From: Amycolatopsis lurida
GTDB taxonomy: Bacteria > Actinomycetota > Actinomycetes > Mycobacteriales > Pseudonocardiaceae
NCBI RefSeq assembly: GCF_900105055.1
Contig: NZ_FNTA01000004.1
Span: 3,193,501-3,257,500 of the forward strand
Direction: 5' to 3'
DNA length: 64,000 nt
The notes below the pieces were generated by a model that worked only from the letters and a program-made list of their open reading frames with translations, was not told the origin of the DNA and searched no databases. This document shows positions 8,329 through 18,485 of this stretch, one piece after another; within the stretch, counting starts at the first letter, position 1, and the number at the start of each line of letters is the position of its first letter. The translations under genes were made by a program, and so were the position numbers.

Positions 8329-9678
8329 TCACGCCGCGCCCTTCCCCGCCTTGACCGGCATCTCCAGCTGGACCTCGGTTCCTTCACCCGGCGCGGTACG
8401 AAGCTTGAGCTTCCCGCCGTGCCGCTCCATCCGTCCCCGGATGGAATCGGCGAGACCGTGCCGATCGCTCGGCACGACGTCGGGGTCGAACCCCTTGCCC
8501 CGGTCGCGTACGAAGACCGTCACCGCCGTCGGCTCGACCTCGGCGTACACGCTGACCTCGTCGACACCCGCGTGCTTGGCGGCGTTGACGATCGCTTCGC
8601 GTGCCGCCTGGACCAGCGCGGTCAGCGGTTCGTTCAGCGTGGCCTCCCCCACGACGACCTGCTGCACCGAGATCGCGAACGCGTCCTCGACCTCGCCGCA
8701 CGCGGCCGCGAGTACTTCGGACAGCTGACCGCTGATGGCCTCTTCCTCGGTCTTCTTGCTCTTGCCGTATCCCGACGGCCCGTACAGCCAGCCGCGCAAC
8801 TCGCGTTCCTGACCGCGGGCGAGCCGAGCGACCTCGCGCGGCGATTCCGCCTGCTTCTGGATCAGCGCGAGGGTCTGGAGGACCGAGTCATGCAGGTGAG
8901 CGGCGATTTCGGCACGTTCGTCGGTGCGGATGCGGGCCATGCGTTCGTCGGACAGGTCGCGGACCAGGCGCAGCCAGAACGGGACGGTCAGCACGGCCAC
9001 CCCGAACAGCGTCGCGATCACGGCGACCAGCGCGAACTTGACCTGGTCGATGCTGCCGCTCTCCAGGACGACGACACCGATACCGGTCATCACCAGCGCG
9101 ACCCCGGCGACCACGCGGATCGCGGCCGACCAGCCACCACCGCCGAGGAACGCCGTGGCGACGCCGCCCTTGGCGCCGAGACGCCAGCGACGGCGTTGCG
9201 ACTCGTCGGCCTCGCGCCAGACGACGGCCGCGCCGATCATGGCCAGCGCCAGCGGAATGGCGACCCAGCCACTGATGAAACCGGTCAGCGTGCCACTGGC
9301 GACGGCGAGGCCGACACCCAGCGCCATCAGGCCGAAAGCCTGCTGCTTCTCCTTCGGCGCGGCTTTCTCCGGCTCGACCTCACCGGATTGCTGCTGCACG
9401 AACACCCAGAGCAAGCCGTACGCGAGCAGACCGACGCCGTTCAGCGCGGCCAGCAACGCGAACGCGGTCCGGACCCAGAGCACCTTGACGCCGAGGTGGT
9501 CGGCGAGGCCGCCGGCGACACCCGCGATGGCGCGGCCGGAGCGGCGGCGGTACATCTTGGGCGGCTCGAACGGTGCCGGGGACAGGCTGCCGGCGACGGG
9601 CACCGGCGGGCGCTCGATGATCGTCGGCTTCACCGGTCCGGCGAGGTCCTTGGGGGCGGATTCCTGCACGTTCTCCAT
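8329..9678 (-). CDS. PspC-domain histidine kinase
   Basis: 449 residues from ATG at 9678; a longer frame continues into the divergent gene and is discarded. A PspC domain (about 45-105, YRRRSGRAIAGVAGGLADHLG plus a membrane helix) precedes further membrane segments to about 255. Next comes a HisKA_3 dimerisation helix with the phosphoacceptor His in EIAAHLHDSVLQT and a HATPase_c domain with N-box NAAKHA and G-boxes DRGKGFD and GEGTEV. The kinase sits in the membrane and should phosphorylate the regulator at 7614. The PspC-kinase/regulator/PspC-protein set recalls the LiaFSR or phage-shock type of envelope sensing. Confidence 0.93.
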   Translation of the reverse strand: MENVQESAPKDLAGPVKPTIIERPPVPVAGSLSPAPFEPPKMYRRRSGRAIAGVAGGLADHLGVKVLWVRTAFALLAALNGVGLLAYGLLWVFVQQQSGEVEPEKAAPKEKQQAFGLMALGVGLAVASGTLTGFISGWVAIPLALAMIGAAVVWREADESQRRRWRLGAKGGVATAFLGGGGWSAAIRVVAGVALVMTGIGVVVLESGSIDQVKFALVAVIATLFGVAVLTVPFWLRLVRDLSDERMARIRTDERAEIAAHLHDSVLQTLALIQKQAESPREVARLARGQERELRGWLYGPSGYGKSKKTEEEAISGQLSEVLAAACGEVEDAFAISVQQVVVGEATLNEPLTALVQAAREAIVNAAKHAGVDEVSVYAEVEPTAVTVFVRDRGKGFDPDVVPSDRHGLADSIRGRMERHGGKLKLRTAPGEGTEVQLEMPVKAGKGAA

Positions 9679-9794
9679 GGTCACACGGAGTGGGGTACCG
9701 ATCCATCGGGGAAACCCCTGACTCTTCCCGCTGGGGGAAACCTCAGGGACGTTCCCGGATGTGGCGGGGCCCGCCGGGGCGCATTCTTTGTGGC

Positions 9795-11066
9795 ATGAGT
9801 GGGAGTGAGACACAGGTTCCGAAGCGCGGCCCCGCGGCCGGCTTCGAGGAGACCGTCAAGGATTTCTGGCGGAGCAGGCCGGTCCGCCCGGTGGCGGGCC
9901 GCAAGTTCGCCGGCGTGGCCGCCGGCATCGGCTACCGGTACGGCATCGACCCGACCGTGGTCCGGGTCGCGCTGGTCGCGGCGACCGTGTTCGGTGGTTT
10001 CGGTGTCTTCGTCTATCTGCTGGGCTGGCTGTTCCTGCCGCAGGAGGGCGATCCCGTTTCCGCGTTCGAGAGCCTGATCGGCCGTGGGCGCGCGTCGAGC
10101 TCGCCGGCGTTCGCGGTGCTGCTGCTGATCCTGCTGTTCCCGGGTCTCACTTGGACCTTGAGCGGCGGCTGGATGACCGACGGCACCGGCCTGATCGGGT
10201 TCGCGCTGATGGCCGTCGCGCTGTACCTGCTGCACCGCAACCGCGGTCAGTTCAACCGGCCGACGATGCCCGCTCCGGCTTATCCGACGGCCGCGTTCTC
10301 GATGGCGTCGGCATCGGCGGCCTCCACCTCGACGGCGACCGAGGGCGGCTGGGACCCGCTCGCGGCCGACCCGTCGGCTTGGGACCTGCCGAACGCTTCG
10401 CCCTCGGGTGGGCTGCCGCCCCAGACTCCTCCGCCGCCTCCCGCGCCGCCTGCGCCTCGCGGTCGGAAATCGAAGATCGGTGCCGCGACCTTCGGGATCG
10501 CCGTGCTGGTGGCCGGGGTCGGCACCGTTCTTGGCCTGGACGGCGAGGCGTGGTTCACCCCGCAGCACGTCGTCGGGCTCACCCTGGGTGTGGTCGGCAT
10601 CGGGCTGGTGGCCGGCTCGTTCGTCCGCGGCGGCCGCGGGCTGATCGGGCTGGCGGTGCCGCTGGCGATCGTCGGGATGGCGCTGACCACGGTCCCGTTC
10701 GAGAACTTCTCCGTGAAGGGCGGCGTCGGCGACCTGAAGGCGACGCCCGTCCAGGCGTCCGAGGTGCTCCCGGAGTATCACCGCTCCGCGGGAAACATCG
10801 ACGTCGACCTGACCAAGCTGCCCGCCGGCGCGTCGGTGAGCACGAAGGTCTCCCTCGGGGCGGGCAACTCGACGGTGCTCGTGCCGGCGGGTGCCGAAGT
10901 GAAGGTCTCCTGCGAGACGGGCGCGGGCGACATCGACTGCCTAGGCCAGTCGCGCTCGGGGGTCGGTGAGGAGGTCGTCGACTTCACGTCGCCGGGCACC
11001 ACTGGACAGAAGATCACTGTGAAGGTCGAGAACGGTGTCGGGAACGTGGAGGTGCGTCGTGGCTGA
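9795..11066 (+). CDS. PspC-domain membrane protein with adhesin-like C-terminus
   Basis: 423 residues from ATG at 9795. The N-terminal PspC domain (about 35-95) reads GRKFAGVAAGIGYRYGID followed by a membrane helix. Several membrane segments follow, interrupted by a Pro-rich loop around 215-230. The last 130 residues are a beta-repeat domain (NIDVDLTKLPAGASVSTKVS onward, VKVSCETGAGDIDC) like the LiaF/DUF4097 C-terminus. It is divergent from the PspC histidine kinase with 116 bases between starts, so it is probably the accessory sensor or output of that system. It overlaps the next gene by 8 bases. Confidence 0.88.
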   Translation: MSGSETQVPKRGPAAGFEETVKDFWRSRPVRPVAGRKFAGVAAGIGYRYGIDPTVVRVALVAATVFGGFGVFVYLLGWLFLPQEGDPVSAFESLIGRGRASSSPAFAVLLLILLFPGLTWTLSGGWMTDGTGLIGFALMAVALYLLHRNRGQFNRPTMPAPAYPTAAFSMASASAASTSTATEGGWDPLAADPSAWDLPNASPSGGLPPQTPPPPPAPPAPRGRKSKIGAATFGIAVLVAGVGTVLGLDGEAWFTPQHVVGLTLGVVGIGLVAGSFVRGGRGLIGLAVPLAIVGMALTTVPFENFSVKGGVGDLKATPVQASEVLPEYHRSAGNIDVDLTKLPAGASVSTKVSLGAGNSTVLVPAGAEVKVSCETGAGDIDCLGQSRSGVGEEVVDFTSPGTTGQKITVKVENGVGNVEVRRG

Positions 11067-11292
11067 GTACGACTACGACAGCACGCAGACCCAGTCGTCG
11101 CAGCCCGCGAAGCGCGGGGTGGACGCCATCACCCTGTTCGTCGGGATCGCGACGCTGCTGGTGTCGGCTTACGTTCTCTCGGACGGCGCCTCGTGGCTCC
11201 CGCAGTTCGACTTCCGGTGGGTCATGGCGGGTGGGGCGATCTTCGTCGGCGTCCTGCTGCTCGCCGCTTCGCTGCGCAAGAGCCGCCGCTAG
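11059..11292 (+). CDS. Small two-helix membrane protein
   Basis: 77 residues from GTG at 11059, overlapping the PspC gene. A hydrophilic Ser/Thr/Gln N-terminus (1-22) is followed by two membrane helices (about 28-46 and 58-74) and a basic RKSRR end. Translational coupling suggests it works with the PspC membrane protein. No family is recognised. Confidence 0.8.
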   Translation: MAEYDYDSTQTQSSQPAKRGVDAITLFVGIATLLVSAYVLSDGASWLPQFDFRWVMAGGAIFVGVLLLAASLRKSRR

Positions 11293-11320
11293 CGGCGCCG
11301 CCCACGATCCACTCCACTCC

Positions 11321-11350
11321 GAAGGCCCCGGCCCCTCGCCGGGGCCTTCG
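11321..11350. terminator. Bidirectional hairpin between convergent genes
   Basis: An 11-bp perfect stem, GAAGGCCCCGG at 11321-11331 pairing with CCGGGGCCTTC at 11339-11349, closes a 7-base loop. It lies 28 bases past the stop of the small membrane gene, with guaA converging from the other side. Confidence 0.8.
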
Positions 11351-11370
11351 CCTTGCTGCCGCCCCGGGCC

Positions 11371-11399
11371 GACCTGCGTTTAGCCCCCTAATCGCGATC
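11371..11399. repeat. Dispersed palindromic repeat, copy 3
   Basis: GACCTGCGTTTAG, centre CCCCC, then TAATCGCGATC. It is the exact reverse complement of copy 4, so the two form a 29-bp inverted pair around a 27-base spacer. Confidence 0.92.
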
Positions 11400-11426
11400 C
11401 GGTCGCCTGGGTGCCCAAAGGCGGCA

Positions 11427-11455
11427 GATCGCGATTAGGGGGCTAAACGCAGGTC
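11427..11455. repeat. Dispersed palindromic repeat, copy 4
   Basis: Perfect inverted partner of copy 3, lying 14 bases beyond the guaA stop on the minus strand. The pair could fold as one large hairpin in either transcript. Confidence 0.92.
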
Positions 11456-11469
11456 CGGGCCGGAGTCGG

Positions 11470-13026
<1,557 letters not shown>

Positions 13027-13152
13027 CTGAAACCTCCAGATCAGAGCAGTACGCTTCCCCACCATCGTCCCAGGTGGGCCGGGTCACCTCGCCGCCAACC
13101 CCCTCACGATTCAGGACAGCGGATGACCGCGAGGCGTCCTAACGTCCGGGAC

Positions 13153-13689
13153 ATGGACATCGACTGGAGCAAGGAACTCTCCGAACAGCTCGACTGGCAC
13201 TGGACACAGCATCTCCGGCCCCGGCTGGACACCCTCGGCGACGACGAATACCTCTGGGAACCCGTCGAGGACTGCTGGACGATCCGCCCGGGCGAGAACG
13301 GTGCTTTCACGATCGACTGGGCGTATCCGGAGCCGTCTCCGCCACCGGTGACGACGATCGCGTGGCGCCTCGCCCACATCATCGTCGGCGTGTTCGCGAT
13401 GCGGTCCGCGTCGCATTTCGGCGGCCCGCCCGCCGACTACCAGACCTTCCCCTACGCGGGCTCCGCCGAAGAAGCGCTGAAGCAGCTCGACGACGCCTAC
13501 GCGCGCTGGCGGGACGGCGTCCGCGGCCTCACCGCCGAAGACCTCCAGCGCCCCTGCGGCGAGGCCGAGGGCCCGTACGCGGAATACCCGCTCGCGGCGC
13601 TCGTCCTGCACATCAACCGCGAGGCCATCCACCACGGCGCCGAGGTCCTCCTGCTCCGCGACCTCCACAGATCGCGTTTAGCGGGCTAA
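13153..13689 (+). CDS. DinB-family protein with repeat-derived C-terminus
   Basis: 178 residues. It shows the DinB/YfiT four-helix bundle pattern with putative metal histidines in AWRLAHIIVG and in the HINREAIHHGAE helix. DinB-like proteins in actinobacteria include bacillithiol/mycothiol-dependent transferases, but many are uncharacterised. The last residues (SRLAG) and the TAA stop come from a dispersed palindromic repeat starting at 13670, so the original C-terminus was replaced or extended by the repeat. Confidence 0.85.
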   Translation: MDIDWSKELSEQLDWHWTQHLRPRLDTLGDDEYLWEPVEDCWTIRPGENGAFTIDWAYPEPSPPPVTTIAWRLAHIIVGVFAMRSASHFGGPPADYQTFPYAGSAEEALKQLDDAYARWRDGVRGLTAEDLQRPCGEAEGPYAEYPLAALVLHINREAIHHGAEVLLLRDLHRSRLAG

Positions 13690-13696
13690 ACGCGAC
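13670..13696. repeat. Dispersed palindromic repeat, copy 5
   Basis: GATCGCGTTTAG, centre CGGG, CTAAACGCGAC. It encodes the last residues and the stop of the DinB-family gene. Confidence 0.92.
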
Positions 13697-13733
13697 GCGC
13701 CCATACTGGGGCCAGCCGAGGAAAGGAACCGTC

Positions 13734-14768
13734 TTGCGAGCGACACTCATCTACGGCGCCGGTGACGTACGCGTCGAGACCGTCCCGGACCCGAAGCTGA
13801 GCGAACCGACCGACGCCCTCCTCCGCGTCGTCCGCTCCTGCATCTGCGGCAGCGACCTCTGGCCGTACGGCAGCATGCCCGCGCGCGACCGCGGCGTCCG
13901 GATCGGGCACGAGTTCCTCGGCGTCGTCGAGGCCGTCGGCTCCGACGTCACCACGCTCAAGCCGGGAGACCTGGCCGTCGCGCCCTTCGTCTACTCCGAC
14001 AACACGTGCCAGTTCTGCCGCGAAGGCCTCCACACCTCCTGTCTGCACGGCGGCAACTGGGGCGCGAAGGGCGTCGACGCCGGCCAGGGCGAGGCCGTCC
14101 GCGTCCCGCAGGCCGACGGCACGCTGGTGAAACTGCCGCACACGGAGGACGACGACCTCCTCGCCTCGTTCCTCACGCTGTCCGACGTGTTCGCGACCGG
14201 CCATCACGCGGTGGTCAAAGCGGGGGTGAACGAACGCACCACCGTCACTGTCATCGGTGACGGCGCCGTCGGTCTCTCCGCGGTTCTCGCGGCGAGGCGC
14301 CTCGGAGCCGAGCGCATCATCCTGATGGGTCGCCACCGGACCCGCACGGACCTCGGCCGCGAGTTCGGCGCGACAGACGTCGTAGCCGAGCGCGGCGACG
14401 AAGGCATCGAGCAGGTCCGAGAGCTGACAAACGGCGAAGGCACGCACACCGTCCTCGAATGCGTCGGCACGAAGCCCGCCTTCGAGATGGGCATCGGCGC
14501 CGTCCGCCCCGGCGGCACGGTCAGCCGCGTCGGCGTGCCGCAGTACGCCGAGGGCCCGATCGGCCCCGCGCTCTTCCGCCGCAACATCACCGTCACCGGC
14601 GGCGTGGCCCCCGCCCGCCACTACATCCCCGAACTGCTCGAAGACGTCGTCGAGGCCAAGTACCGGCCGGGCAGGGTCTTCGACCGCACCATCGGGCTCG
14701 AAGAGGTCCCCGACGGTTACCGCGCGATGGCGGACCGCGAAGCGCTCAAGGTGCTCGTCAAACCCTGA
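13734..14768 (+). CDS. Zinc-dependent alcohol dehydrogenase
   Basis: 344 residues; TTG start with GAAAGGA 7 bases upstream. It is a medium-chain dehydrogenase: catalytic zinc ligands in CICGSDLW and GHEFLG, then a Rossmann motif VIGDGAVGLSAVLAARRLGA. The structural-zinc loop is reduced (NTCQFCREGLHTSC keeps three Cys). The cofactor is probably NAD(P)(H), the substrate unknown. An aldehyde dehydrogenase gene follows after 18 bases in the same direction, suggesting alcohol to aldehyde to acid oxidation by the pair. Confidence 0.92.
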   Translation: MRATLIYGAGDVRVETVPDPKLSEPTDALLRVVRSCICGSDLWPYGSMPARDRGVRIGHEFLGVVEAVGSDVTTLKPGDLAVAPFVYSDNTCQFCREGLHTSCLHGGNWGAKGVDAGQGEAVRVPQADGTLVKLPHTEDDDLLASFLTLSDVFATGHHAVVKAGVNERTTVTVIGDGAVGLSAVLAARRLGAERIILMGRHRTRTDLGREFGATDVVAERGDEGIEQVRELTNGEGTHTVLECVGTKPAFEMGIGAVRPGGTVSRVGVPQYAEGPIGPALFRRNITVTGGVAPARHYIPELLEDVVEAKYRPGRVFDRTIGLEEVPDGYRAMADREALKVLVKP

Positions 14769-14786
14769 CTGGAATACCTTGTCCCC

Positions 14787-16232
14787 ATGGACATGATCAC
14801 CCCGGAGCCGCGCCCCGCCTGGATCGCCGGACGCCCCGAGCAGGGCGCTTCGACGATCACCGTGCATCACCCCTACGACGGCAGCGAAGTCGCCACCGTC
14901 GCGGTGCCCGGACCGGAGCAGGTCGAACGAGCGGTGAGCGCGGCGGCGAGCGTCGCGAAGGAGTTCCGGCGTTCCTCGGCGCACAGCCGCGCCACCGCGC
15001 TCGACCACGTTTCGCGGGTCATCGCCGGCCGGGCCGAGGAGATCGCCGAGGTCATCACCGCCGAGAACGGCAAGCCGCTCAAGTGGGCCGAAGCAGAGGT
15101 CCGGCGCGCGGTGTCGGTGTTCCGGATCGCGGCCGAAGAGGCCCGCCGGTTCAGTGGCGACCTGCAGCGCCTGGACACCGACCCGGCGGGCGAGGGCAGA
15201 CTGGCGCTCACCCGGCGCATCCCGCGCGGCCCGGTGCTGGGCATCGCGCCGTTCAACTTCCCGCTGAACCTGGTGGCGCACAAGGTGGCGCCGTCGCTCG
15301 CGGTCGGCGCGCCGATCATCGTCAAACCCGCCCCGCGCACACCGTTGTCCGCGCTGATCCTCGGCGAGATCCTGGCCGAGACGGATCTGCCGGAAGGCGC
15401 GTTCTCGGTGCTGCCGCTCGGCAACGAGGAGACGTCGGCGCTGGTCGCCGATCCTCGGCTGCCGGTCGTGTCGTTCACCGGTTCGGGTCCGGTCGGCTGG
15501 TCGATCGCGGACGCCGCGCCGCGCAAGCACGTCGTGCTCGAACTCGGCGGCAACGCGGCCGCCGTCGTGCTCCGCGACTGGCCGGATCCCGAAGGTGCCG
15601 CGGAACGCATCGCGACCTTCGGCAACTACCAGGCCGGGCAGTCCTGCATCGCCGTGCAGCGCGTGATCGTCGAACGCGAAGTCGCCGAGGAATTCGTACC
15701 CGCCTTGGTGGAAGCCGTGCGGGCACAGCGAACCGGCGACCCGTACGACAAGAACACCGACGTCGGCCCGGTCGTCGACGAGGCCGCCGCGGAGCGGATC
15801 GTCGCCTGGATCGACGAGGCCGTCGCCGCGGGCGCGAAGATCCTCACCGGCGGCAAGCGGGACGGCGCGACGGTGGAGCCGACCGTGCTCACCGACGTAC
15901 CACCGTCCACAAAGGCCTGGTCCGAGGAGATCTTCGGTCCGGTGCTCGCTGTGTCCCTTGTGGACGGTGTCGACGAGGCTTTCGCTTCGGTCAACGAATC
16001 CGCCTACGGCTTGCAGGCCGGAGTGTTCACCCGCGACGTGCATCTCGCCTTCTACGCGTCGACGGAACTCGAAGTCGGCGGCGTGATCATCGGTGACGTC
16101 CCGAGCTACCGCGCGGACCAGATGCCTTACGGCGGCGTCAAGGGGTCGGGCGTCGGCAGGGAGGGCGTCCTCGCCGCGATGCACGACCTCACCGAGGAAC
16201 GAGTCACCGTCTTCACCGGAATCGACCTCTAG
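14787..16232 (+). CDS. NAD(P)-dependent aldehyde dehydrogenase
   Basis: 481 residues. ALDH superfamily signatures are complete: GIAPFNFPLNLVAHK, the cofactor Lys in IIVKPAP, SFTGSGPVG, the general-base Glu in LELGGNAA, and the catalytic Cys in YQAGQSCIAVQR. It oxidises an aldehyde to the acid, or acylates CoA in some branches. Pairing with the alcohol dehydrogenase upstream suggests a shared substrate. Two 11-base inverted segments (ACCGTCCACAA at 15902 and TTGTGGACGGT at 15958) lie inside the gene. The stop overlaps the end of the convergent oxidase gene by 4 bases. Confidence 0.95.
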   Translation: MDMITPEPRPAWIAGRPEQGASTITVHHPYDGSEVATVAVPGPEQVERAVSAAASVAKEFRRSSAHSRATALDHVSRVIAGRAEEIAEVITAENGKPLKWAEAEVRRAVSVFRIAAEEARRFSGDLQRLDTDPAGEGRLALTRRIPRGPVLGIAPFNFPLNLVAHKVAPSLAVGAPIIVKPAPRTPLSALILGEILAETDLPEGAFSVLPLGNEETSALVADPRLPVVSFTGSGPVGWSIADAAPRKHVVLELGGNAAAVVLRDWPDPEGAAERIATFGNYQAGQSCIAVQRVIVEREVAEEFVPALVEAVRAQRTGDPYDKNTDVGPVVDEAAAERIVAWIDEAVAAGAKILTGGKRDGATVEPTVLTDVPPSTKAWSEEIFGPVLAVSLVDGVDEAFASVNESAYGLQAGVFTRDVHLAFYASTELEVGGVIIGDVPSYRADQMPYGGVKGSGVGREGVLAAMHDLTEERVTVFTGIDL

Positions 16233-17653
16233 TCCGGGGTGACGGCCTGCGCGAAGCCGAACACCTTGTCCGGGTCGTAGGTCTTCGCCACCTGCTTGAG
16301 GCGGGTGGCGTTGCCGCCGTAGTAGGCCGTCATCCAGTCGGGAAGTGCGGGGTCGATGTAGTTGACGTAGCCCCCGCCCAGCCCGAGACCGGACACCACC
16401 TCCGCGACGGAATCCGTTGCCGCGGAACGGTTACGAGCGTCCGCCTGGCTGTAGATCTGCACGCTTCCGAGTGCTTTCCGGTGCCAGAACGCGGTGGCGT
16501 CCGGGGCGATGTCGGCGACGGCACCACCGAGACCGTCGATCAGCAGGTCCATTCCGCGTCTGCCATTGAGGATCGACGTCAGTTTCGCGGGATCCGCCGG
16601 TTCACCGAGAATCCGCGATGAGGCCACAAAGGACTGACGGTTCTCGCTGCCGGAGAAGTACTTCATCGCGCCAAGGTAGTCGAGCTGCTTCATCATCCGT
16701 GTCCCGCCGATCTTGTCGAGCAGCCGGGTCAGTGATGCCGAATCCCCGACATGGCAACCGGAAATCCGCACACCGACCGGAGAACCTCCCGACAGCACGA
16801 CATTCGCCCATAACTCAGGCGGCGCTTCGGGCAGCCAGCGCTGCCATTCGGCGAGGATGTCCTTCGCACTACCCGCCGGAAAATGCAAAGAGAACACCGA
16901 AACGGCCGAAGGCGCCGGATCGGTGCGGAAGGTGAACGAGGTGACCACACCGAAGTTCCCGCCTCCCCCGCCACGCAACGCCCAGAACAATTCGGGTTCG
17001 GAATCCGCCGACGCCGTCCGGATTTCCCCGTCCGCCGTGACGACCCGCGCGGACACCAGATGATCACAGGTGAGGCCGTATTTCCTGGCGAGGACACCGA
17101 TTCCGCCACCGAGTGTCAGCCCGGCGATCCCGACGCTGGGACAGGAACCCGCGGGCAGGCACCGGCCCGCGGCGCCCAGCGTCGCGTAGACGTCCTTCAG
17201 CTTCGCGCCCGCACCGATCACGACGCGGTCTCCCTGAACGTCCACTGAGGACATTCCGCCGAGGTCGATCATCAAGCCACCGTCGGGAACCGAGTAGCCT
17301 GCGTAGCTGTGCCCACCACTGCGCGCCGCGATGGGAACCCGTCGCGCGGCGGCGGAAACAGCGGCCTGCACGTCTTCGGGCTTGGCGCATTTCGCGATGG
17401 CGGCGGGTTCGAGCCCGTCGAAGGCCGGGTTGAACACGCGTTTGGCGTTGTCGTAGCCGGAATCTCCCGGCAGGAGCAGGGAAACCTTGTTCCGCAGCGC
17501 CGCCCAGTCCGGCGGAGCGACGCCGGTACTCGGGGGCAACGACGTACCCGGCGCGGAGCTGGGTGCCTGGGCCGGAGGCGCGGCGGAGCACGCCGTCGCG
17601 GCCGCCCCGGCCACGGTCGCGCCGGCGAGCTTGAGGAACGCCCTTCTCTCCAT
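16229..17653 (-). CDS. Tat-exported FAD-linked oxidase (berberine-bridge-like)
   Basis: 474 residues. The N-terminus is a Tat signal (RRAFLKLAG) ending in a lipobox-like ATACS, so the protein is probably an exported lipoprotein. The FAD-binding PCMH domain carries both bicovalent flavinylation residues: His in RSGGHSYAGYS and Cys in GSCPSVGIAG followed by LTLGGG. The C-terminal BBE motif YVNYIDPALPDW precedes NATRLKQVAKTYDPDKVF. Such enzymes oxidise alcohols, sugars or secondary metabolites with O2; the substrate is unknown. It is convergent with the aldehyde dehydrogenase. Confidence 0.92.
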   Translation of the reverse strand: MERRAFLKLAGATVAGAAATACSAAPPAQAPSSAPGTSLPPSTGVAPPDWAALRNKVSLLLPGDSGYDNAKRVFNPAFDGLEPAAIAKCAKPEDVQAAVSAAARRVPIAARSGGHSYAGYSVPDGGLMIDLGGMSSVDVQGDRVVIGAGAKLKDVYATLGAAGRCLPAGSCPSVGIAGLTLGGGIGVLARKYGLTCDHLVSARVVTADGEIRTASADSEPELFWALRGGGGGNFGVVTSFTFRTDPAPSAVSVFSLHFPAGSAKDILAEWQRWLPEAPPELWANVVLSGGSPVGVRISGCHVGDSASLTRLLDKIGGTRMMKQLDYLGAMKYFSGSENRQSFVASSRILGEPADPAKLTSILNGRRGMDLLIDGLGGAVADIAPDATAFWHRKALGSVQIYSQADARNRSAATDSVAEVVSGLGLGGGYVNYIDPALPDWMTAYYGGNATRLKQVAKTYDPDKVFGFAQAVTPD

Positions 17654-17690
17654 GCCCGTTAGACGCCCAGCGGACGAGCAGGTTGCGGCG

Positions 17691-18485
17691 CTACCCCCGA
17701 AGGTGTGCGCTCACCGGCACGACCAGCGGCGTACCGGACACCGGATCGGCCATGACCTTCGCCGTCAGACCGAAGATCTCCTCGAGGAGCGGCTCGGTGA
17801 GCACTTCGGCGGGCGGGCCCTGCGCGACGATCCTGCCGTCGCGCATGGCGACCAGCTTGTCGGCGTACCTGGCGGCGAGATTCAGATCGTGCAGCACCAT
17901 CACCACGGTGGTCCCGCGTTCGTCGTGCAGCCGGTACACCAGGTCCAGCACGTCGATCTGGTGCGCCAGGTCGAGATACGTGATCGGCTCGTCGAGCAGG
18001 AGCAGGCCGGTCTCCTGCGCCAGCGTCATCGAGATCCACGCCCGCTGCCGCTGCCCTCCGGAGAGCTGGTCGACGACCCGGCCGGCGTGCTCTTCCATCC
18101 CGGTCAGCCGCAGCGCCCGCTCGATCGCCTCGTCGTCGGAGGAAGACCACTGCCGGTACCAGCTCTGATGCGGGTGCCGCCCCCGGCGGACCAGATCGGA
18201 GACGGTCAGCCCTTCGGGCGCGGACGGCGTCTGCGGCAGCAGGCCGATGATCTTGGCGACCTCCCTGGTCGGCAGCTTGTCGATGCGCTCACCGTCGAGC
18301 AGCACCGCGCCCTGCCGCGGCTTGAGCAACCGCGCCAGCGCGCGCAGCAAGGTCGACTTGCCGCAGCCGTTGGGGCCGATGATCGCGGTGACGGTCCCGT
18401 CGAGGACGTCGAGGTCCAGCCCGGTCACGACGGGCGTTTCGCCGTAGCCGAGTTCCAATTCCCGGGCACGCAGTCTGGCGTTCAC
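17691..18485 (-). CDS. Iron-siderophore ABC transporter ATP-binding protein
   Basis: 264 residues, FecE/FepC type. Walker A is GPNGCGKSTLL, the signature LSGGQRQRAWI, Walker B LLLLDEPITYLD, and the switch His in VLHDLN. It powers the two permeases encoded immediately upstream (overlap of 4 bases). With the divergent lipoprotein gene at 20598 this makes a complete ferric-siderophore (possibly heme or cobalamin-like chelate) importer. Confidence 0.95.
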   Translation of the reverse strand: MNARLRARELELGYGETPVVTGLDLDVLDGTVTAIIGPNGCGKSTLLRALARLLKPRQGAVLLDGERIDKLPTREVAKIIGLLPQTPSAPEGLTVSDLVRRGRHPHQSWYRQWSSSDDEAIERALRLTGMEEHAGRVVDQLSGGQRQRAWISMTLAQETGLLLLDEPITYLDLAHQIDVLDLVYRLHDERGTTVVMVLHDLNLAARYADKLVAMRDGRIVAQGPPAEVLTEPLLEEIFGLTAKVMADPVSGTPLVVPVSAHLRG

